Shown here: piece by piece, positions 17,320 through 25,951 of the stretch | Position numbering within the stretch: the stretch's first letter is position 1 | Layout of the letters: each line of letters opens with the position of its first letter | NCBI GenBank assembly: GCA_963676655.2 | Contig: CAXXKX010000002.1 | Coordinates: forward strand, 186,001 to 250,000 | DNA length: 64,000 nucleotides | Source of the DNA: G963676655 sp963676655 | Lineage (GTDB): Bacteria > Verrucomicrobiota > Lentisphaeria > Victivallales > Victivallaceae | Direction of reading: 5' to 3' | Notes under the pieces: generated by a model | What the model saw: the letters and a program-made list of their open reading frames with translations, nothing else | The model's database searches: none | Told to the model about the DNA's origin: nothing | Position numbers and translations under genes: made by a program

Positions 17320-17784
17320 TTAAAACAGTTTACGTACGCAGATCATATTGGTTAGCGCCCAGTTATACTTGTGGTAAAAATCCAGGGCGGTAGCGTTATT
17401 TTTATCTGTCAGCAGCTGAAGACGTTTCAAGCCGGCTTTCTGAGCACATTCGGTCGCGGTTTCCAATAACAGGGTGCCGACGCCGCGGCTCCGGTGCGCT
17501 TCATCCACGATAACATCTTCGATCAGGCCGGTGTGACCGCCTTCCGCAGTTGAAATAAGTACCTGCAATGTGCACATACCGATGACATGTCCCTGCTTTT
17601 CAGCCACGAATATTTTCGAGTTATTCGAATGCAGCAGCATTTGCAGACCGTTTTTTTGTTTTTCCGGATTAAAGCAAAAATCCGATTCGATACTGAACAA
17701 CTGGCGCAGTAATTCAAGCATTTCCGGGATGTCCCCAACTACCGCATTTCGACAGTGTAATTCCGAATCAAAATTAAATGGCAT
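17320..17784 (-). CDS. GNAT-family N-acetyltransferase
   Basis: 154 residues covering the whole GNAT fold: N-terminal CRNAVVGDIPEMLELLRQLF, the strand IGMCTLQVL, the acetyl-CoA loop VDEAHRSRGVGTLLLETA (R/Q-x-x-G-x-G/A type) and the C-terminal LLTDKNNATALDFYHKYNW. It begins 1 nt after the modA stop, so it is the last gene of the nifV-modBCA operon. The substrate cannot be told; the location suggests a link to molybdate or nitrogen-fixation physiology, by inference only. A terminator hairpin follows. Confidence 0.88.
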   Translation of the reverse strand: MPFNFDSELHCRNAVVGDIPEMLELLRQLFSIESDFCFNPEKQKNGLQMLLHSNNSKIFVAEKQGHVIGMCTLQVLISTAEGGHTGLIEDVIVDEAHRSRGVGTLLLETATECAQKAGLKRLQLLTDKNNATALDFYHKYNWALTNMICVRKLF

Positions 17785-17785
17785 A

Positions 17786-18547
17786 TTATTTTTCTCCTGT
17801 TATAAATCCATATTTGGTGAATGTTTTTTGTGATTGCGGCGATTTCAGAAATGCGATGAACTTCAAAGCTTCTTTCGAATTCTTTGAACTTTTGGTCACC
17901 GCCACCGGGTATTCCAATTTCTGTCCGGCTATCGTGGAATACTGTTTTACTATTTTCAATTTATCCGACATCGCCGCGTCGGTGGAATATATGAATCCGC
18001 CGGTGACTGCCCCCTGTTCGAGCCACGACAGGACTTGTCTGACATTGCTGCCCTGAATCATTTTACCTGATGTTTTACTCCAGATTTTTTTACTTTCAAG
18101 CAGCTTTTTCGCATACTTGCCAGCCGGGACGTAGGCCGGGTTGCCGATCCCGATCCGTTTCATTGTCGGCGCGTTCAGCAGTGACAGCAATGATGCCGAC
18201 TTATCTGCCTGATAATTTTTCCCGACCGCGAAAACCAGCGAGTTGCGGCACATGATCTTGACGGTTTCCGTTTTCAGGACGGAGCCGTAATCGGCGGAAC
18301 CGCCGAAATTACGGTTGGCGGAGGCAAAAACGTCGATTGGTGCGCCGTTGGCTATCTGCATCCGGATGGTGCCGCTTCCGGCAAAGGTCATTTTTAGTTT
18401 GATTCCGGGATTTTCCCGCTCAAACTTTTTTTGCAGATCCAGCATTACATTGGTCAGACTGGCCGCGGCGCCGACGGTCAGGACTTTCCCCGCAGATGAT
18501 GTCAGGGCAAGTCCGGCCACTACTATTGATATCCAGGATTTATACAT
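17786..18547 (-). CDS. modA: Molybdate ABC transporter substrate-binding protein ModA
   Basis: 253-residue periplasmic binding protein with a signal peptide (MYKSWISIVVAGLALTSSAG, cleavage near 19-20). The ModA landmarks are present: VGAAASLTNVMLDL, MTFAGSGTIRMQI, GAPIDVFASA, IGIGNPAYVPAGKYAKKLL and the C-terminal YPVAVTKSSKN. It captures molybdate outside the membrane for ModB/ModC. The gene begins 7 nt after modC and lies in the nifV-modB-modC-modA-GNAT operon, matching the molybdenum demand of nitrogenase. Confidence 0.93.
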   Translation of the reverse strand: MYKSWISIVVAGLALTSSAGKVLTVGAAASLTNVMLDLQKKFERENPGIKLKMTFAGSGTIRMQIANGAPIDVFASANRNFGGSADYGSVLKTETVKIMCRNSLVFAVGKNYQADKSASLLSLLNAPTMKRIGIGNPAYVPAGKYAKKLLESKKIWSKTSGKMIQGSNVRQVLSWLEQGAVTGGFIYSTDAAMSDKLKIVKQYSTIAGQKLEYPVAVTKSSKNSKEALKFIAFLKSPQSQKTFTKYGFITGEK

Positions 18548-18554
18548 GTTTTCA

Positions 18555-19643
18555 TTATTCCTTTGAACATAAGTTCTGTTTATAGGTTTTACCGCAGAGC
18601 GGGGTTATGCTGTTGCGTTCAAAGCAGACATAAGTGTTTTCCTTGACCGGATTGAACATACTGTGCGGTATTTTTGCGGTGATCTCCATGCCGCCGATAT
18701 CCAGTTGTATTTTCGCCAGAACGTCGGAATGGTCAACTTTGATTATCCGGGCCTTGAAACAGTTGTCGCCGCAGGGATAATCGCACAATGATATCTTTTC
18801 CGGGTGAACGCAGACTCTGACTACTTTATGCCGGTCAAAGACCGGATAGTAATTGACCGCAAATTCAATACCTTCTCCGGCGCTCAATCTGGATCTGTCT
18901 GAATTGTTCTCTCTGACATTGCATTCAATAATGTTTGAAACACCGACAAACGACGCGGCAAACGCGGTTCTGGGATGATAAAAAATATCTTCAGCCGAAC
19001 CGGTCTGTTCAATCCTGCCGTTATGCAGCAGGGTGATCCGGTCCGCCAGAGCCAGCGCTTCGTTCCGGTTGTGGGTTACGTATAACGCGGTCGTCCCGGT
19101 TTTATCGTGCAGTTCTTTCAATTCTGTTATAAGCTGTTCCTGCAGAGTCAAATCAAGGTGACTGAGTGGTTCATCATAGAGAATTATCTCCGGTTCCGCC
19201 GCCAGGGCGCGGGCTATAGCGGTCCGCTGTTTCTGGCCGCCGCTCAAAGCGTGCGGTTTCTTGTCCGCATTGTCGGCCAGTCCAACCATATTTATATATT
19301 TATCAACCTGTGATTTGATGTAGGAACGGGACATCTTTCGGGTTTTCATCCCGAACGCGATATTGTCCCTGACGCTCAGGTGCGGAAACAGCGCGTAGTC
19401 CTGAAAAACCATGCTTACCGGGCGGTTTTCCGGACGCGCCCGGGTTATATCATGGTTTCGGAGGAATATCCTGCCGGAATCCGGCTTCATCAGACCGGCG
19501 ATCAGGTTGAGCATAACGCTTTTGCCTTCTCCGCTTGGCCCGAGTATGACATGAAACTCGTTTTCGGCGATCGACAGTGAAATATTGTCGATAACCGTTT
19601 TATCTCCGAATTTTTTTATGATATTTTCAGTTCTGATAAACAT
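18555..19643 (-). CDS. modC: Molybdate ABC transporter ATP-binding protein ModC
   Basis: 362-residue ABC ATPase. Walker A GPSGEGKS is near residues 35-42 (the usual G/C replaced by E), followed by Q-loop VFQDYALFPH, signature LSGGQKQRTAIARAL, Walker B IILYDEPLSHLD and H-loop YVTHNRNEA. The C-terminal ~130 residues form the regulatory TOBE-like region (VRVCVHPEKISL, KVDHSDVLAKIQLDIGG). It energises ModB. Its start overlaps the end of modB by 17 nt, indicating translational coupling. The distinction between molybdate/tungstate (ModC or WtpC) and other oxyanions rests on its partners. Confidence 0.92.
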   Translation of the reverse strand: MFIRTENIIKKFGDKTVIDNISLSIAENEFHVILGPSGEGKSVMLNLIAGLMKPDSGRIFLRNHDITRARPENRPVSMVFQDYALFPHLSVRDNIAFGMKTRKMSRSYIKSQVDKYINMVGLADNADKKPHALSGGQKQRTAIARALAAEPEIILYDEPLSHLDLTLQEQLITELKELHDKTGTTALYVTHNRNEALALADRITLLHNGRIEQTGSAEDIFYHPRTAFAASFVGVSNIIECNVRENNSDRSRLSAGEGIEFAVNYYPVFDRHKVVRVCVHPEKISLCDYPCGDNCFKARIIKVDHSDVLAKIQLDIGGMEITAKIPHSMFNPVKENTYVCFERNSITPLCGKTYKQNLCSKE

Positions 19644-20445
19644 GCTGATATTTCTTGAATATATTCTTGACTATTATTAACGAAACAAACGCGAAAACCG
19701 TCAGGATAAATGCGGTTGCGGTCGCGGCTTTCAGGTCGCCGGACATCGCGTCCGAATAAATTGAAAGCGTCATCGTCCGGGTTTGGCCGGGAATGCTGCC
19801 GGCAACCATCGCGGTAGCGCCGAATTCGCCCAGGGCGCGGGTCCAGCACATGACAAGCCCGGCGCATAAGCCGTTTCTGCTCAATGGCAGGATCACGTGA
19901 AAAAAGGTATAGGCACGGGAGCCGCGCAAGGTATATGAAGCCGAAAGCAGGTTTTCCGGGATAGCGGCAATGCTTTCCCGCGCCGTCTTGATAAAGAACG
20001 GCGAAGACACGAAAAACTGTGCGGCAATGATTGCTTTTTTGGTAAACAACAAACTCAGGTCAAGTTTTTCAAACAATATTCCAAGCGGCCCGTTTGGTCC
20101 CAGCAGCAGCAAGAGCGCCAAACCGGAAACCAGCGGCGGAAAGATTACCGGCAGGTCAATCAGGGTGTCGACAACTACTTTTCCCTTGAATTCTTTCAGT
20201 GCCAGAATATAGGCGACCGGCAAACCCAGGACAAATGTAAAAAACACAACCAGCAGCGAGGTCTGGAGGCTGATGAAGACCGCGTCGCGAACCTGTGCGG
20301 AAATCAGGATTTCCAGATGGTTCCACACTTTAGCGCCGATGAAAAAAGTTCCGAAAACCAGGCACAGCAAGAGAATATAGACCATGGCGCCGCAGAAAGT
20401 CAGTCCATCGAAGATTAATGATTTCTTTTCCGCGTAGACAGTCAT
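19627..20445 (-). CDS. modB: Molybdate ABC transporter permease ModB
   Basis: 272-residue inner-membrane permease with about six hydrophobic helices (VYILLLCLVFGTFFIG, SLQTSLLVVFFTFVLGLPVA, FPPLVSGLALLLLLG, and others). The EAA-type coupling segment is LSASYTLRGSRAYTFFHVILP, and WTRALGEFGATAMVAG is a ModB/CysT hallmark. It starts 3 nt after the nifV stop and overlaps modC, so nifV and the transporter are one unit. Confidence 0.93.
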   Translation of the reverse strand: MTVYAEKKSLIFDGLTFCGAMVYILLLCLVFGTFFIGAKVWNHLEILISAQVRDAVFISLQTSLLVVFFTFVLGLPVAYILALKEFKGKVVVDTLIDLPVIFPPLVSGLALLLLLGPNGPLGILFEKLDLSLLFTKKAIIAAQFFVSSPFFIKTARESIAAIPENLLSASYTLRGSRAYTFFHVILPLSRNGLCAGLVMCWTRALGEFGATAMVAGSIPGQTRTMTLSIYSDAMSGDLKAATATAFILTVFAFVSLIIVKNIFKKYQHVYQN

Positions 20446-20448
20446 AAC

Positions 20449-21582
20449 TCAGTCCCTCGCCAAAGTTGTTGGTCGCATTTTTCGATAGCAGTCAATTACC
20501 TCATCCGGGGTAAGTGACCGGCCGTGGTAACATGCCCGTTCTTTTATTGTTGCCAGCAAGTGGCTGACTTCCGACAAGTTCAGATCAATACCGCGCCGGA
20601 TGAAAAAATCATTGACGGCGGCTGCGCCTGAGTGTTTGCCTATGACGAAATCAACTTCGTTCCGGCCTGATGACTCGGGGGAGATCAACTGATAAGTGTT
20701 GAGGTCTTTTTTCAGGCAGTCAACATGAATGCCCGACTCGTGAGAATAGACCATTTTTCCGGTTATCGGTTTGTCGACCGGAATTTCCCTTTTCGCGGCG
20801 GATGCCACATATTTACAAAGATCGTTGACTATCGCCAGATCGTTGCCAAGTGAAAGATTCATCGAGTGTTTCAAGGCAAAATAAATTTCTTCAGTCGGAC
20901 AATTTCCGGCCCTTTCGCCCAGGCCGTTGACCGTAGTGCTGATATAGTCGGCCCCGGCTGCCGCGGCGGTAACGGAATTCCCGACCGCCATGCCAAGGTC
21001 ATTGTGTCCGTGGAACTCGATTGATTCAATTTTTGAGGCATTACGCAGGCTCTGGATCATTTTAGCGGTTCGGATTGGATTCAAGGTTCCGACTGTGTCC
21101 GCGAAACGGACCCGGAACCCGCCGTAGCCGTGAACCGCGTTAGCTATCTCGATAAGAAAATCAAGATCAGCCCTTGACGCGTCCTGCAAACCTATTGAGA
21201 TCAGATTCTGGTCAAAATATTTTTTGTCGGCCAGCGCCTCCAGCCGCTTCATAACCCAGAAACGGCCTTTGCCCATAGCTGCCAGTAAAATATCCGATAC
21301 TGGCAAAGACACATTGATGATATCGGCGCCGGTTTCAACGCATTCGTCGATGTCCTTTTCTATAGCCCTGGTCCAACAGCTGGTACTGAAGTTAAAACCG
21401 ATGGAAATAAAAGAGGTGATCTCCGCTTTTTCCCGTTTGCTGATCGCCGGGGTTCCGACCTCCATTTCGTCCACCCCGAGCCTCTGCAGCATCAAGGCGA
21501 TATTAACCTTTTCCTTAAAAGAAAAGACTACTCCGGGGGCCTGTTCGCCGTCTCGCAAAGTTGTATCAGCTATTTTTATCAT
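20449..21582 (-). CDS. nifV: Homocitrate synthase NifV
   Basis: Condenses acetyl-CoA with 2-oxoglutarate to (R)-homocitrate, the organic ligand of FeMo-cofactor. The DRE-TIM barrel shows IADTTLRDGEQAPGV at the N-terminus, the metal motif FHGHNDLGMAVGNS, GLGERAGNCPTEE and the C-terminal HSGAAAVNDFF. The length (377-381 aa) is normal. I prefer the ATG at 21582 (GGAG 6 nt upstream, family-typical N-terminus MIKIADTTLRDG); an in-frame ATG at 21594 with AGGA upstream is also possible. First gene of the nifV-modBCA-GNAT operon, directly behind a sigma54-type promoter. The nif/mod setting separates it from LeuA or lysine-pathway homologues. Confidence 0.93.
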   Translation of the reverse strand: MIKIADTTLRDGEQAPGVVFSFKEKVNIALMLQRLGVDEMEVGTPAISKREKAEITSFISIGFNFSTSCWTRAIEKDIDECVETGADIINVSLPVSDILLAAMGKGRFWVMKRLEALADKKYFDQNLISIGLQDASRADLDFLIEIANAVHGYGGFRVRFADTVGTLNPIRTAKMIQSLRNASKIESIEFHGHNDLGMAVGNSVTAAAAGADYISTTVNGLGERAGNCPTEEIYFALKHSMNLSLGNDLAIVNDLCKYVASAAKREIPVDKPITGKMVYSHESGIHVDCLKKDLNTYQLISPESSGRNEVDFVIGKHSGAAAVNDFFIRRGIDLNLSEVSHLLATIKERACYHGRSLTPDEVIDCYRKMRPTTLARD

Positions 21583-21620
21583 TTTTAACTCCATTTAAAG
21601 TTTTCCTGCTTTTTTGAATG

Positions 21621-21636
21621 AGCAAATACCATGCCT
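21621..21636 (-). promoter_or_regulatory. sigma54-type promoter for nifV-modBCA
   Basis: Read on the minus strand: AGGCATGGTATTTGCT, a close match to TGGCACG-N4-TTGCW with GG and GC 12 bp apart. The predicted start site is near 21610, giving a leader of about 16-28 nt to nifV. It implies control by a sigma54 activator (NifA-like), not encoded in this window. Confidence 0.7.
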
Positions 21637-21775
21637 CTTTTTGTCTTATCGTATCTTTTTCTTGTAAATTTATCGTTAGACGCAGGAAATAAGCGAAGTT
21701 TTCTATTTACTCATAAACAATGTTTGATGGAAATATGCATGGATAGAGAAAAAAGTTTTTTAAATGAGATGAGGT

Positions 21776-21818
21776 TTTGACAAAAATGTATTATTAGTTG
21801 ACAGTTGTTACATTTTTG
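21776..21818. promoter_or_regulatory. Inverted repeat upstream of the nifV promoter, candidate activator site
   Basis: CAAAAATGTA (21781-21790) and TACATTTTTG (21809-21818) form a perfect 10-bp inverted repeat with an 18-nt spacer about 145-180 bp upstream of the sigma54-type promoter. The left arm overlaps TTTTGACAAAA, a motif also found upstream of nifH at 32311-32320. The remaining sequence of this ~390-nt gap is AT-rich and otherwise featureless. Role inferred. Confidence 0.35.
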
Positions 21819-21951
21819 AATGCTGTTTCTGGAGGAGTAACTGTTTTTCACGTTGAAAGAAAAATGCATGAAAAATTTATTAAATCAGAGGTTTTAAGAT
21901 CGTTTTCACTTCAATAATATTATTTGAATTTGCGTTAATGACGATCTGTGG

Positions 21952-21957
21952 TATAAT
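21952..21957 (+). promoter_or_regulatory. Extended -10 element before the 127-residue membrane protein
   Basis: TGGTATAAT (TG-N-TATAAT) with TATAAT at 21952-21957, 26 nt before the chosen ATG. The -35 region is poor, as expected for an extended -10 promoter. Confidence 0.4.
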
Positions 21958-21982
21958 TAAAATAAATAAGGGAAGGTGGAAA

Positions 21983-22366
21983 ATGAAAAATAATAAACAA
22001 TACTCGTCTCCGCTGGTGCGGATGTTTCAGCATAATTGTCGGCGTAAACGCGGACATCTTGAACCTCCTGTGCTGCCGATGGTATCGGAGGAAGATCCTG
22101 CAGATGATAAGGAGGAGCTTTACGAATACGGGGATACTGCTGGATTGTTTGATTCAAGCGTGTCACGTATATCAGGAACAATTTTGTCTTTTATATTTAT
22201 CATATTCGGGATTTGTGAAATTATTTCTCCCTATAAAAAAGTTATTTCTTCATCCATGAGGCGTATTGAGGTTTCAGCTGGAGAAAGTGTCATATCGGGT
22301 TTGGTTGTTACCTTACTTGGAGTGGCTCTGATGTGGTTTTGCTGGCTCAGACACTTGAAGAAATAA
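21983..22366 (+). CDS. Small two-helix membrane protein, hypothetical
   Basis: 127 residues from the ATG at 21983, chosen because GGGAAGGTGG lies just upstream; an in-frame ATG at 21938 has no site. A charged N-terminal cytoplasmic-type segment (NCRRKRGHLEPP, EEDPADDKEELYEYG) precedes two hydrophobic helices (ISGTILSFIFIIFGICEII and SGLVVTLLGVALMWFCWL). It is the only plus-strand gene between the two nif operons, convergent with the ferredoxin end of the nif operon. I do not recognise a family. Confidence 0.55.
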   Translation: MKNNKQYSSPLVRMFQHNCRRKRGHLEPPVLPMVSEEDPADDKEELYEYGDTAGLFDSSVSRISGTILSFIFIIFGICEIISPYKKVISSSMRRIEVSAGESVISGLVVTLLGVALMWFCWLRHLKK

Positions 22367-22397
22367 AAAGTCCCCGGATAAGATATTCTTTTCTTTC

Positions 22398-22434
22398 AAA
22401 AAAAGGGGCAATGCGGTCGAAAACCGCATTGCCC
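22398..22434 (-). terminator. Rho-independent terminator of the nif operon
   Basis: A perfect 12-bp stem, GGGCAATGCGGT / ACCGCATTGCCC (22406-22434), with a 5-nt loop. On the minus strand it is followed by seven Ts (22404-22398). It lies 27 nt past the ferredoxin stop and ends a ~9.7-kb transcript. Confidence 0.88.
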
Positions 22435-22460
22435 AGGCAAAAGAAGGGGGTAACTAGTGT

Positions 22461-22763
22461 TCAGCTAATCAAATAATCTTCGCAAGCTTCTCCGTCTTCA
22501 AGTGCATCGAGAATTGCGTCGACTGCCTCTTCGTCAACGTTGCCGTACCAGTAATTGTGCGGATAGACGACGATGGCAGGGCCGCGGTCGCATACTTTCA
22601 GGCATCCGGTGGCTGAGATCATCGCGTCCATGCCGCGATCCAGAACTTCTTCCTCGATGTACTGCAGGAGGTTCGGGCCGCCTTTTTTGTTGCAAATGCC
22701 CTGAGGTTCTCCGGACATTCTGAAAGAGTTGCAGACGAAAATGTGATATTCGGGTTTTTCCAT
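22461..22763 (-). CDS. Thioredoxin-fold [2Fe-2S] ferredoxin of the nif operon
   Basis: 100 residues with cysteines at 11, 24, 54 and 58 (IFVCNSFRMSG, GICNKKGG, ATGCLKVCDRGPAIVVYP), the pattern of Clostridium pasteurianum-type 2Fe-2S ferredoxin. That protein is known to bind the MoFe protein, and Shethna-type relatives protect or associate with nitrogenase. As last gene of the nif operon it may donate electrons or form a protective complex; which one cannot be read from sequence. The ATG 22763 has AAGGAG upstream, and a terminator follows. Confidence 0.88.
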   Translation of the reverse strand: MEKPEYHIFVCNSFRMSGEPQGICNKKGGPNLLQYIEEEVLDRGMDAMISATGCLKVCDRGPAIVVYPHNYWYGNVDEEAVDAILDALEDGEACEDYLIS

Positions 22764-22821
22764 GATTGTTGCTCCTTTTTGTTAATTATACGGCTGGTGC
22801 CGTGGTCTATGTATTTAATTA

Positions 22822-23148
22822 TTATTCCATCATTCCGGTCAAGGACGATATAGCGGCCTCACACTCAACGATTTTCAAACCTTTTCCCAGTAACGCCGCT
22901 TTGGGCGCGTCGCCTATTTTTACGGTAAACAGGGTTTGACATTCCTGAATGGCGTCGTATATCCGGTTGAACTTGTCAGTTTGAAACTTATGATCGGCAC
23001 TGGCGAACCCTTTACAGTACCTGGTCACGTCGCGAACTTCGGACAGTTCGAGTTCCGAGCCGTTAAACTCATAAATATAAAAGCTGTCGGTTCGACCGAA
23101 ATGCAGGTCGACGTTTACTCCGTCGCTGGTGCATACAGCTACTTTCAT
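22822..23148 (-). CDS. NifX/NifB-C-domain family cofactor-binding protein
   Basis: About 108 residues of the dinitrogenase iron-molybdenum-cofactor-binding family (KVAVCTSDGVNVDLHFGR at the N-terminus, FYIYEF, CQTLFTVKIGDAPKAALLGKGLKIVE). Such proteins carry NifB-co or the FeMo-co precursor between NifB, NifEN and NifDK. The start is set at ATG 23148 (AAGGAG 7 nt away); a second ATG directly before it (23151) is equally in frame. The longer frame into nifB is rejected because it overlaps the nifB end without a ribosome site. It sits 38 nt after nifB. NifX versus NafY-like role is unresolved. Confidence 0.85.
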   Translation of the reverse strand: MKVAVCTSDGVNVDLHFGRTDSFYIYEFNGSELELSEVRDVTRYCKGFASADHKFQTDKFNRIYDAIQECQTLFTVKIGDAPKAALLGKGLKIVECEAAISSLTGMME

Positions 23149-23186
23149 CATATGTCTCCTTTCAGTACTATTTGGGTTTTTATATT

Positions 23187-24458
23187 TTAACAGCAGCCGC
23201 CCCCGGCGTTGCCGCCGCAGCCCATCTTGCATGCTGAAATATCGCCGCCGGCAACGTTTTTGATCGGCTTGCCGCCATAAATGGCTTTCAAACTTTCCTC
23301 GATCAAACCGCCGGTTTTTACTACTTCAATCTCGGTTCCCTCAAAAAACTTCTGAGGTGCCGGTCCGATTCCGCTGACCAGCAGCACGCTGCAGTCGTCG
23401 AGAATCTCGGCGAGCTGACTCCAGCGGTCGTCGCAGCCGCCTTTGGGCGGGGCCAGCCGTTTTTCCTGAGTGTAAAATTTGCCGTCTTTTTCACCAAAAA
23501 TCTGCATTCCGGTCGCTTCTCCAAGATGCTGGTTTACCAACAGTCCTTCATATGTTGCGACCGCAACATAGGGACGGCCCTCTTTGATCCAGTTTTTGGC
23601 GGAGGTCAATTTAAGCAATTCGCTGCTCAGATCCTTGTCGTCGCAGCCGAGTATTCCGACCGCATCGGCGCGGCAGCGCTGACAGTGGGTCATCATCGGC
23701 AGGAATTTTTCGGATGCGGACCGGACCTCTTTGATCATTTCCTCAGACGGATTGGGCAGATTTTCAAAATCCGTGTCCGGGGTAACCAGCAGCGGAATGC
23801 AGTTCATGATATCAACACCCATTTCAGCCATTTTTTCGGCTACAGCCGGAATGTGTTTGTCGTTAACGCCGGGAACAATGATGGAATTGATCTTGACGGT
23901 CATTCCGACCGCTTTGAGTTTTTCCACGCACTTAAGCTGTTCAGCGAGCAGCGCTTCCGCCGCGGCCAGCCCGCGCAGGTTGCGTTTGTTATATCTAACC
24001 CAGGCGTATACTTTTGCGCCGATTTCAGGATCTATGGCATTGATCGTAATCGTTACGTGAGTTACGCCGAGTTCTTTCATCCGGTCAATATACGGATACA
24101 TATTCAAGCCGTTTGATGACAGGCAGAAGATTAAGTCCGGATATTTAGCGTGGATCAGTTCCAGACTTTTCATCGTCGCTTCCGCGTTGGCGAAGGGGTC
24201 GCCGGGGCCGGCGATGCCAACGGTGCTGATATAATCGGCTTTCTCTTTGATCCTGGTTACGTACTCGAGTGCTTCTTCCGGAGAGAGTACCGTGCTGGTC
24301 ACGCCGGGACGGCTTTCATTGACACAGTCATATTTGCGATTGCAGTATTTGCACTGGATGTTGCACTGTGGTGCTACCGGCAAATGGACTCTTCCGTATT
24401 TTCCTTTAGCCTCTGCATTAAAGCATGGATGTTTAGTTTTATCTGCTGTCATTTTCAC
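23187..24458 (-). CDS. nifB: FeMo-cofactor biosynthesis radical-SAM protein NifB
   Basis: 423 residues. Radical-SAM enzyme making NifB-co (the 8Fe-9S-C core) from 4Fe-4S clusters and SAM. It carries the NifB-specific HPCFNAEA near the N-terminus and the SAM-cluster motif C32-x3-C36-x2-C39 (CNIQCKYC), then GIAGPGDPFAN, a TIM-barrel core and the cluster-ligand region HCQRCRADAVG. A C-terminal NifX-like domain occupies about 300-400 (YVAVATYEGLLVNQHLGEA), ending in a Cys/Gly tail (MGCGGNAGGGCC). The fusion with the NifX-like domain is common in bacteria. It is 62 nt downstream of nifN in the same operon. Confidence 0.96.
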   Translation of the reverse strand: MKMTADKTKHPCFNAEAKGKYGRVHLPVAPQCNIQCKYCNRKYDCVNESRPGVTSTVLSPEEALEYVTRIKEKADYISTVGIAGPGDPFANAEATMKSLELIHAKYPDLIFCLSSNGLNMYPYIDRMKELGVTHVTITINAIDPEIGAKVYAWVRYNKRNLRGLAAAEALLAEQLKCVEKLKAVGMTVKINSIIVPGVNDKHIPAVAEKMAEMGVDIMNCIPLLVTPDTDFENLPNPSEEMIKEVRSASEKFLPMMTHCQRCRADAVGILGCDDKDLSSELLKLTSAKNWIKEGRPYVAVATYEGLLVNQHLGEATGMQIFGEKDGKFYTQEKRLAPPKGGCDDRWSQLAEILDDCSVLLVSGIGPAPQKFFEGTEIEVVKTGGLIEESLKAIYGGKPIKNVAGGDISACKMGCGGNAGGGCC

Positions 24459-24520
24459 TTCTCCATTTTTATGGTTGAGCCGGAACTAAAGTTTTCCGTT
24501 TTCAACTCTCTTCTTTTACC

Positions 24521-25951
24521 TTAAATATATTTGTATCCCGTCGGGGAATTATCCTGTTTATATTCCATTAACGCGTTAGTAAGCGTATCGAACAGTTGCT
24601 GAGTGCCGCGATAGCCCAGGTGGAGTACTCTCTGGGCTCCGATCCGGTCATGGATCGGGAAGCCGCAGCGAATCAGCGGCACTTTGAGATCGCGCGATAT
24701 ATAATAACCCTTGCTGTTTCCGATCAGGAAGTCAGGTTTCATTTCTAACGCAAGGTCTTTCAAATCTTCAAAATCCACTCCGTTGAGGATCAGTGGGGGC
24801 GCGTCAAAATTTGCCTGTGCGTCAGGCGTGACAGCCTTGATCGCATCGGCGAAATGAGGACTCTCACCACCTGTCGCACAGACAATTGGATGAACGCCGA
24901 TTTCGGAGAGGAATGAGGTAAGTCCGACGACGAAATCTTCTTCGCCGAAAACGAAAGCCCTTTTACCAAAAACGTATTTATGTCCATCAATATATGAATC
25001 AATCAGCCGCCCCCGTTCCAGTAAATATTTTTTCGGAACAGGTTTACCTGTGAGTTGTTTCAATATCTTAAAAAACTCGTCTGTTTCTTTGATACCAATC
25101 GGCATTCCGGGGCAGTATGATGATACCGCAAAATTTTCATTGAGCCATGCTCCGGCTCCGGCGTCTTCCCGGTTGTTTCCGGCAAGAATCCGTCCGAACT
25201 GGATTGACGCTTTGGCTGCGGACGCGTTTTTGATCGCCGCAGCCGGAGTGCCTCCGGTCGGCAGTTTGTGATACTCACTCCAGGTCGGATTATCAAGCGA
25301 TTCAGAGTAATCCGGCAGCATCATGTATTCCAAACCGAAATCTTCAAGGATTTCCTTCAGGTAACGCATATCGGCCGGGGAAACGAATCCGGGAAAAATA
25401 TTGATGGATTCATTTACATTGCCAGCGGCTTTACTGCATAAACAGGAGACCGTTGCCTTTACGGTGGCGTTGAAGCCGTCCATGTGGTTTCCGCTGTAAC
25501 TTGGAGTTGAAGCATGGATAAAGTTAGGCAGTTTTTTGCCGGGGCGCTTCCGGATGTACTCGCCCAAGAACATTTTGACGTCGTCGCCGATGGTTTCGCT
25601 CAGACAGGAAGTGCAAATCCCGATTACGTCCGGTTTGTACTGTTCGATAATATTATCCAGCCCAACATTGAAGTTGGCTTCGCCGCCGAAAATGGTCGAA
25701 GATTCGGCAAAACTGCTGGACGCGATATCCATCGGCTCACGGTAGTGGCTGATCAGATAACGGCGGATATAGGTGGCGCAGCCCTGTGAACCGTGAATCA
25801 GCGGTACGCAATTCTCGATGCCCTTGAATACCAGGCTGGCTCCGAGCGGCGCGCAAAGTTTACATGCGTTGGTCGTAGGGGTCTCAGTAAATTTATCTTC
25901 TCCAAAGGATTTATTGAGATGTTTTTCAGTTTTTTCAGTTGTGCTGATCAT
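24521..25951 (-). CDS. nifN: Nitrogenase cofactor scaffold NifN
   Basis: 476 residues, NifK-like half of the NifEN scaffold on which the NifB product is matured with Mo and homocitrate. Cluster-binding cysteines appear as ACKLCAPLG, GIENCVPLIHGSQGCATY and CTSCLSETIGDD. It resembles NifK but lacks the NifK-typical MAGTSSFTEGSSVFGG form (here ASSSFAESSTIFGGEANF), as usual for NifN. Its ATG overlaps the nifE stop by 4 nt (ATGA), so NifE and NifN are translated together. Assignment rests on order and sequence resemblance and is solid. Confidence 0.93.
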   Translation of the reverse strand: MISTTEKTEKHLNKSFGEDKFTETPTTNACKLCAPLGASLVFKGIENCVPLIHGSQGCATYIRRYLISHYREPMDIASSSFAESSTIFGGEANFNVGLDNIIEQYKPDVIGICTSCLSETIGDDVKMFLGEYIRKRPGKKLPNFIHASTPSYSGNHMDGFNATVKATVSCLCSKAAGNVNESINIFPGFVSPADMRYLKEILEDFGLEYMMLPDYSESLDNPTWSEYHKLPTGGTPAAAIKNASAAKASIQFGRILAGNNREDAGAGAWLNENFAVSSYCPGMPIGIKETDEFFKILKQLTGKPVPKKYLLERGRLIDSYIDGHKYVFGKRAFVFGEEDFVVGLTSFLSEIGVHPIVCATGGESPHFADAIKAVTPDAQANFDAPPLILNGVDFEDLKDLALEMKPDFLIGNSKGYYISRDLKVPLIRCGFPIHDRIGAQRVLHLGYRGTQQLFDTLTNALMEYKQDNSPTGYKYI

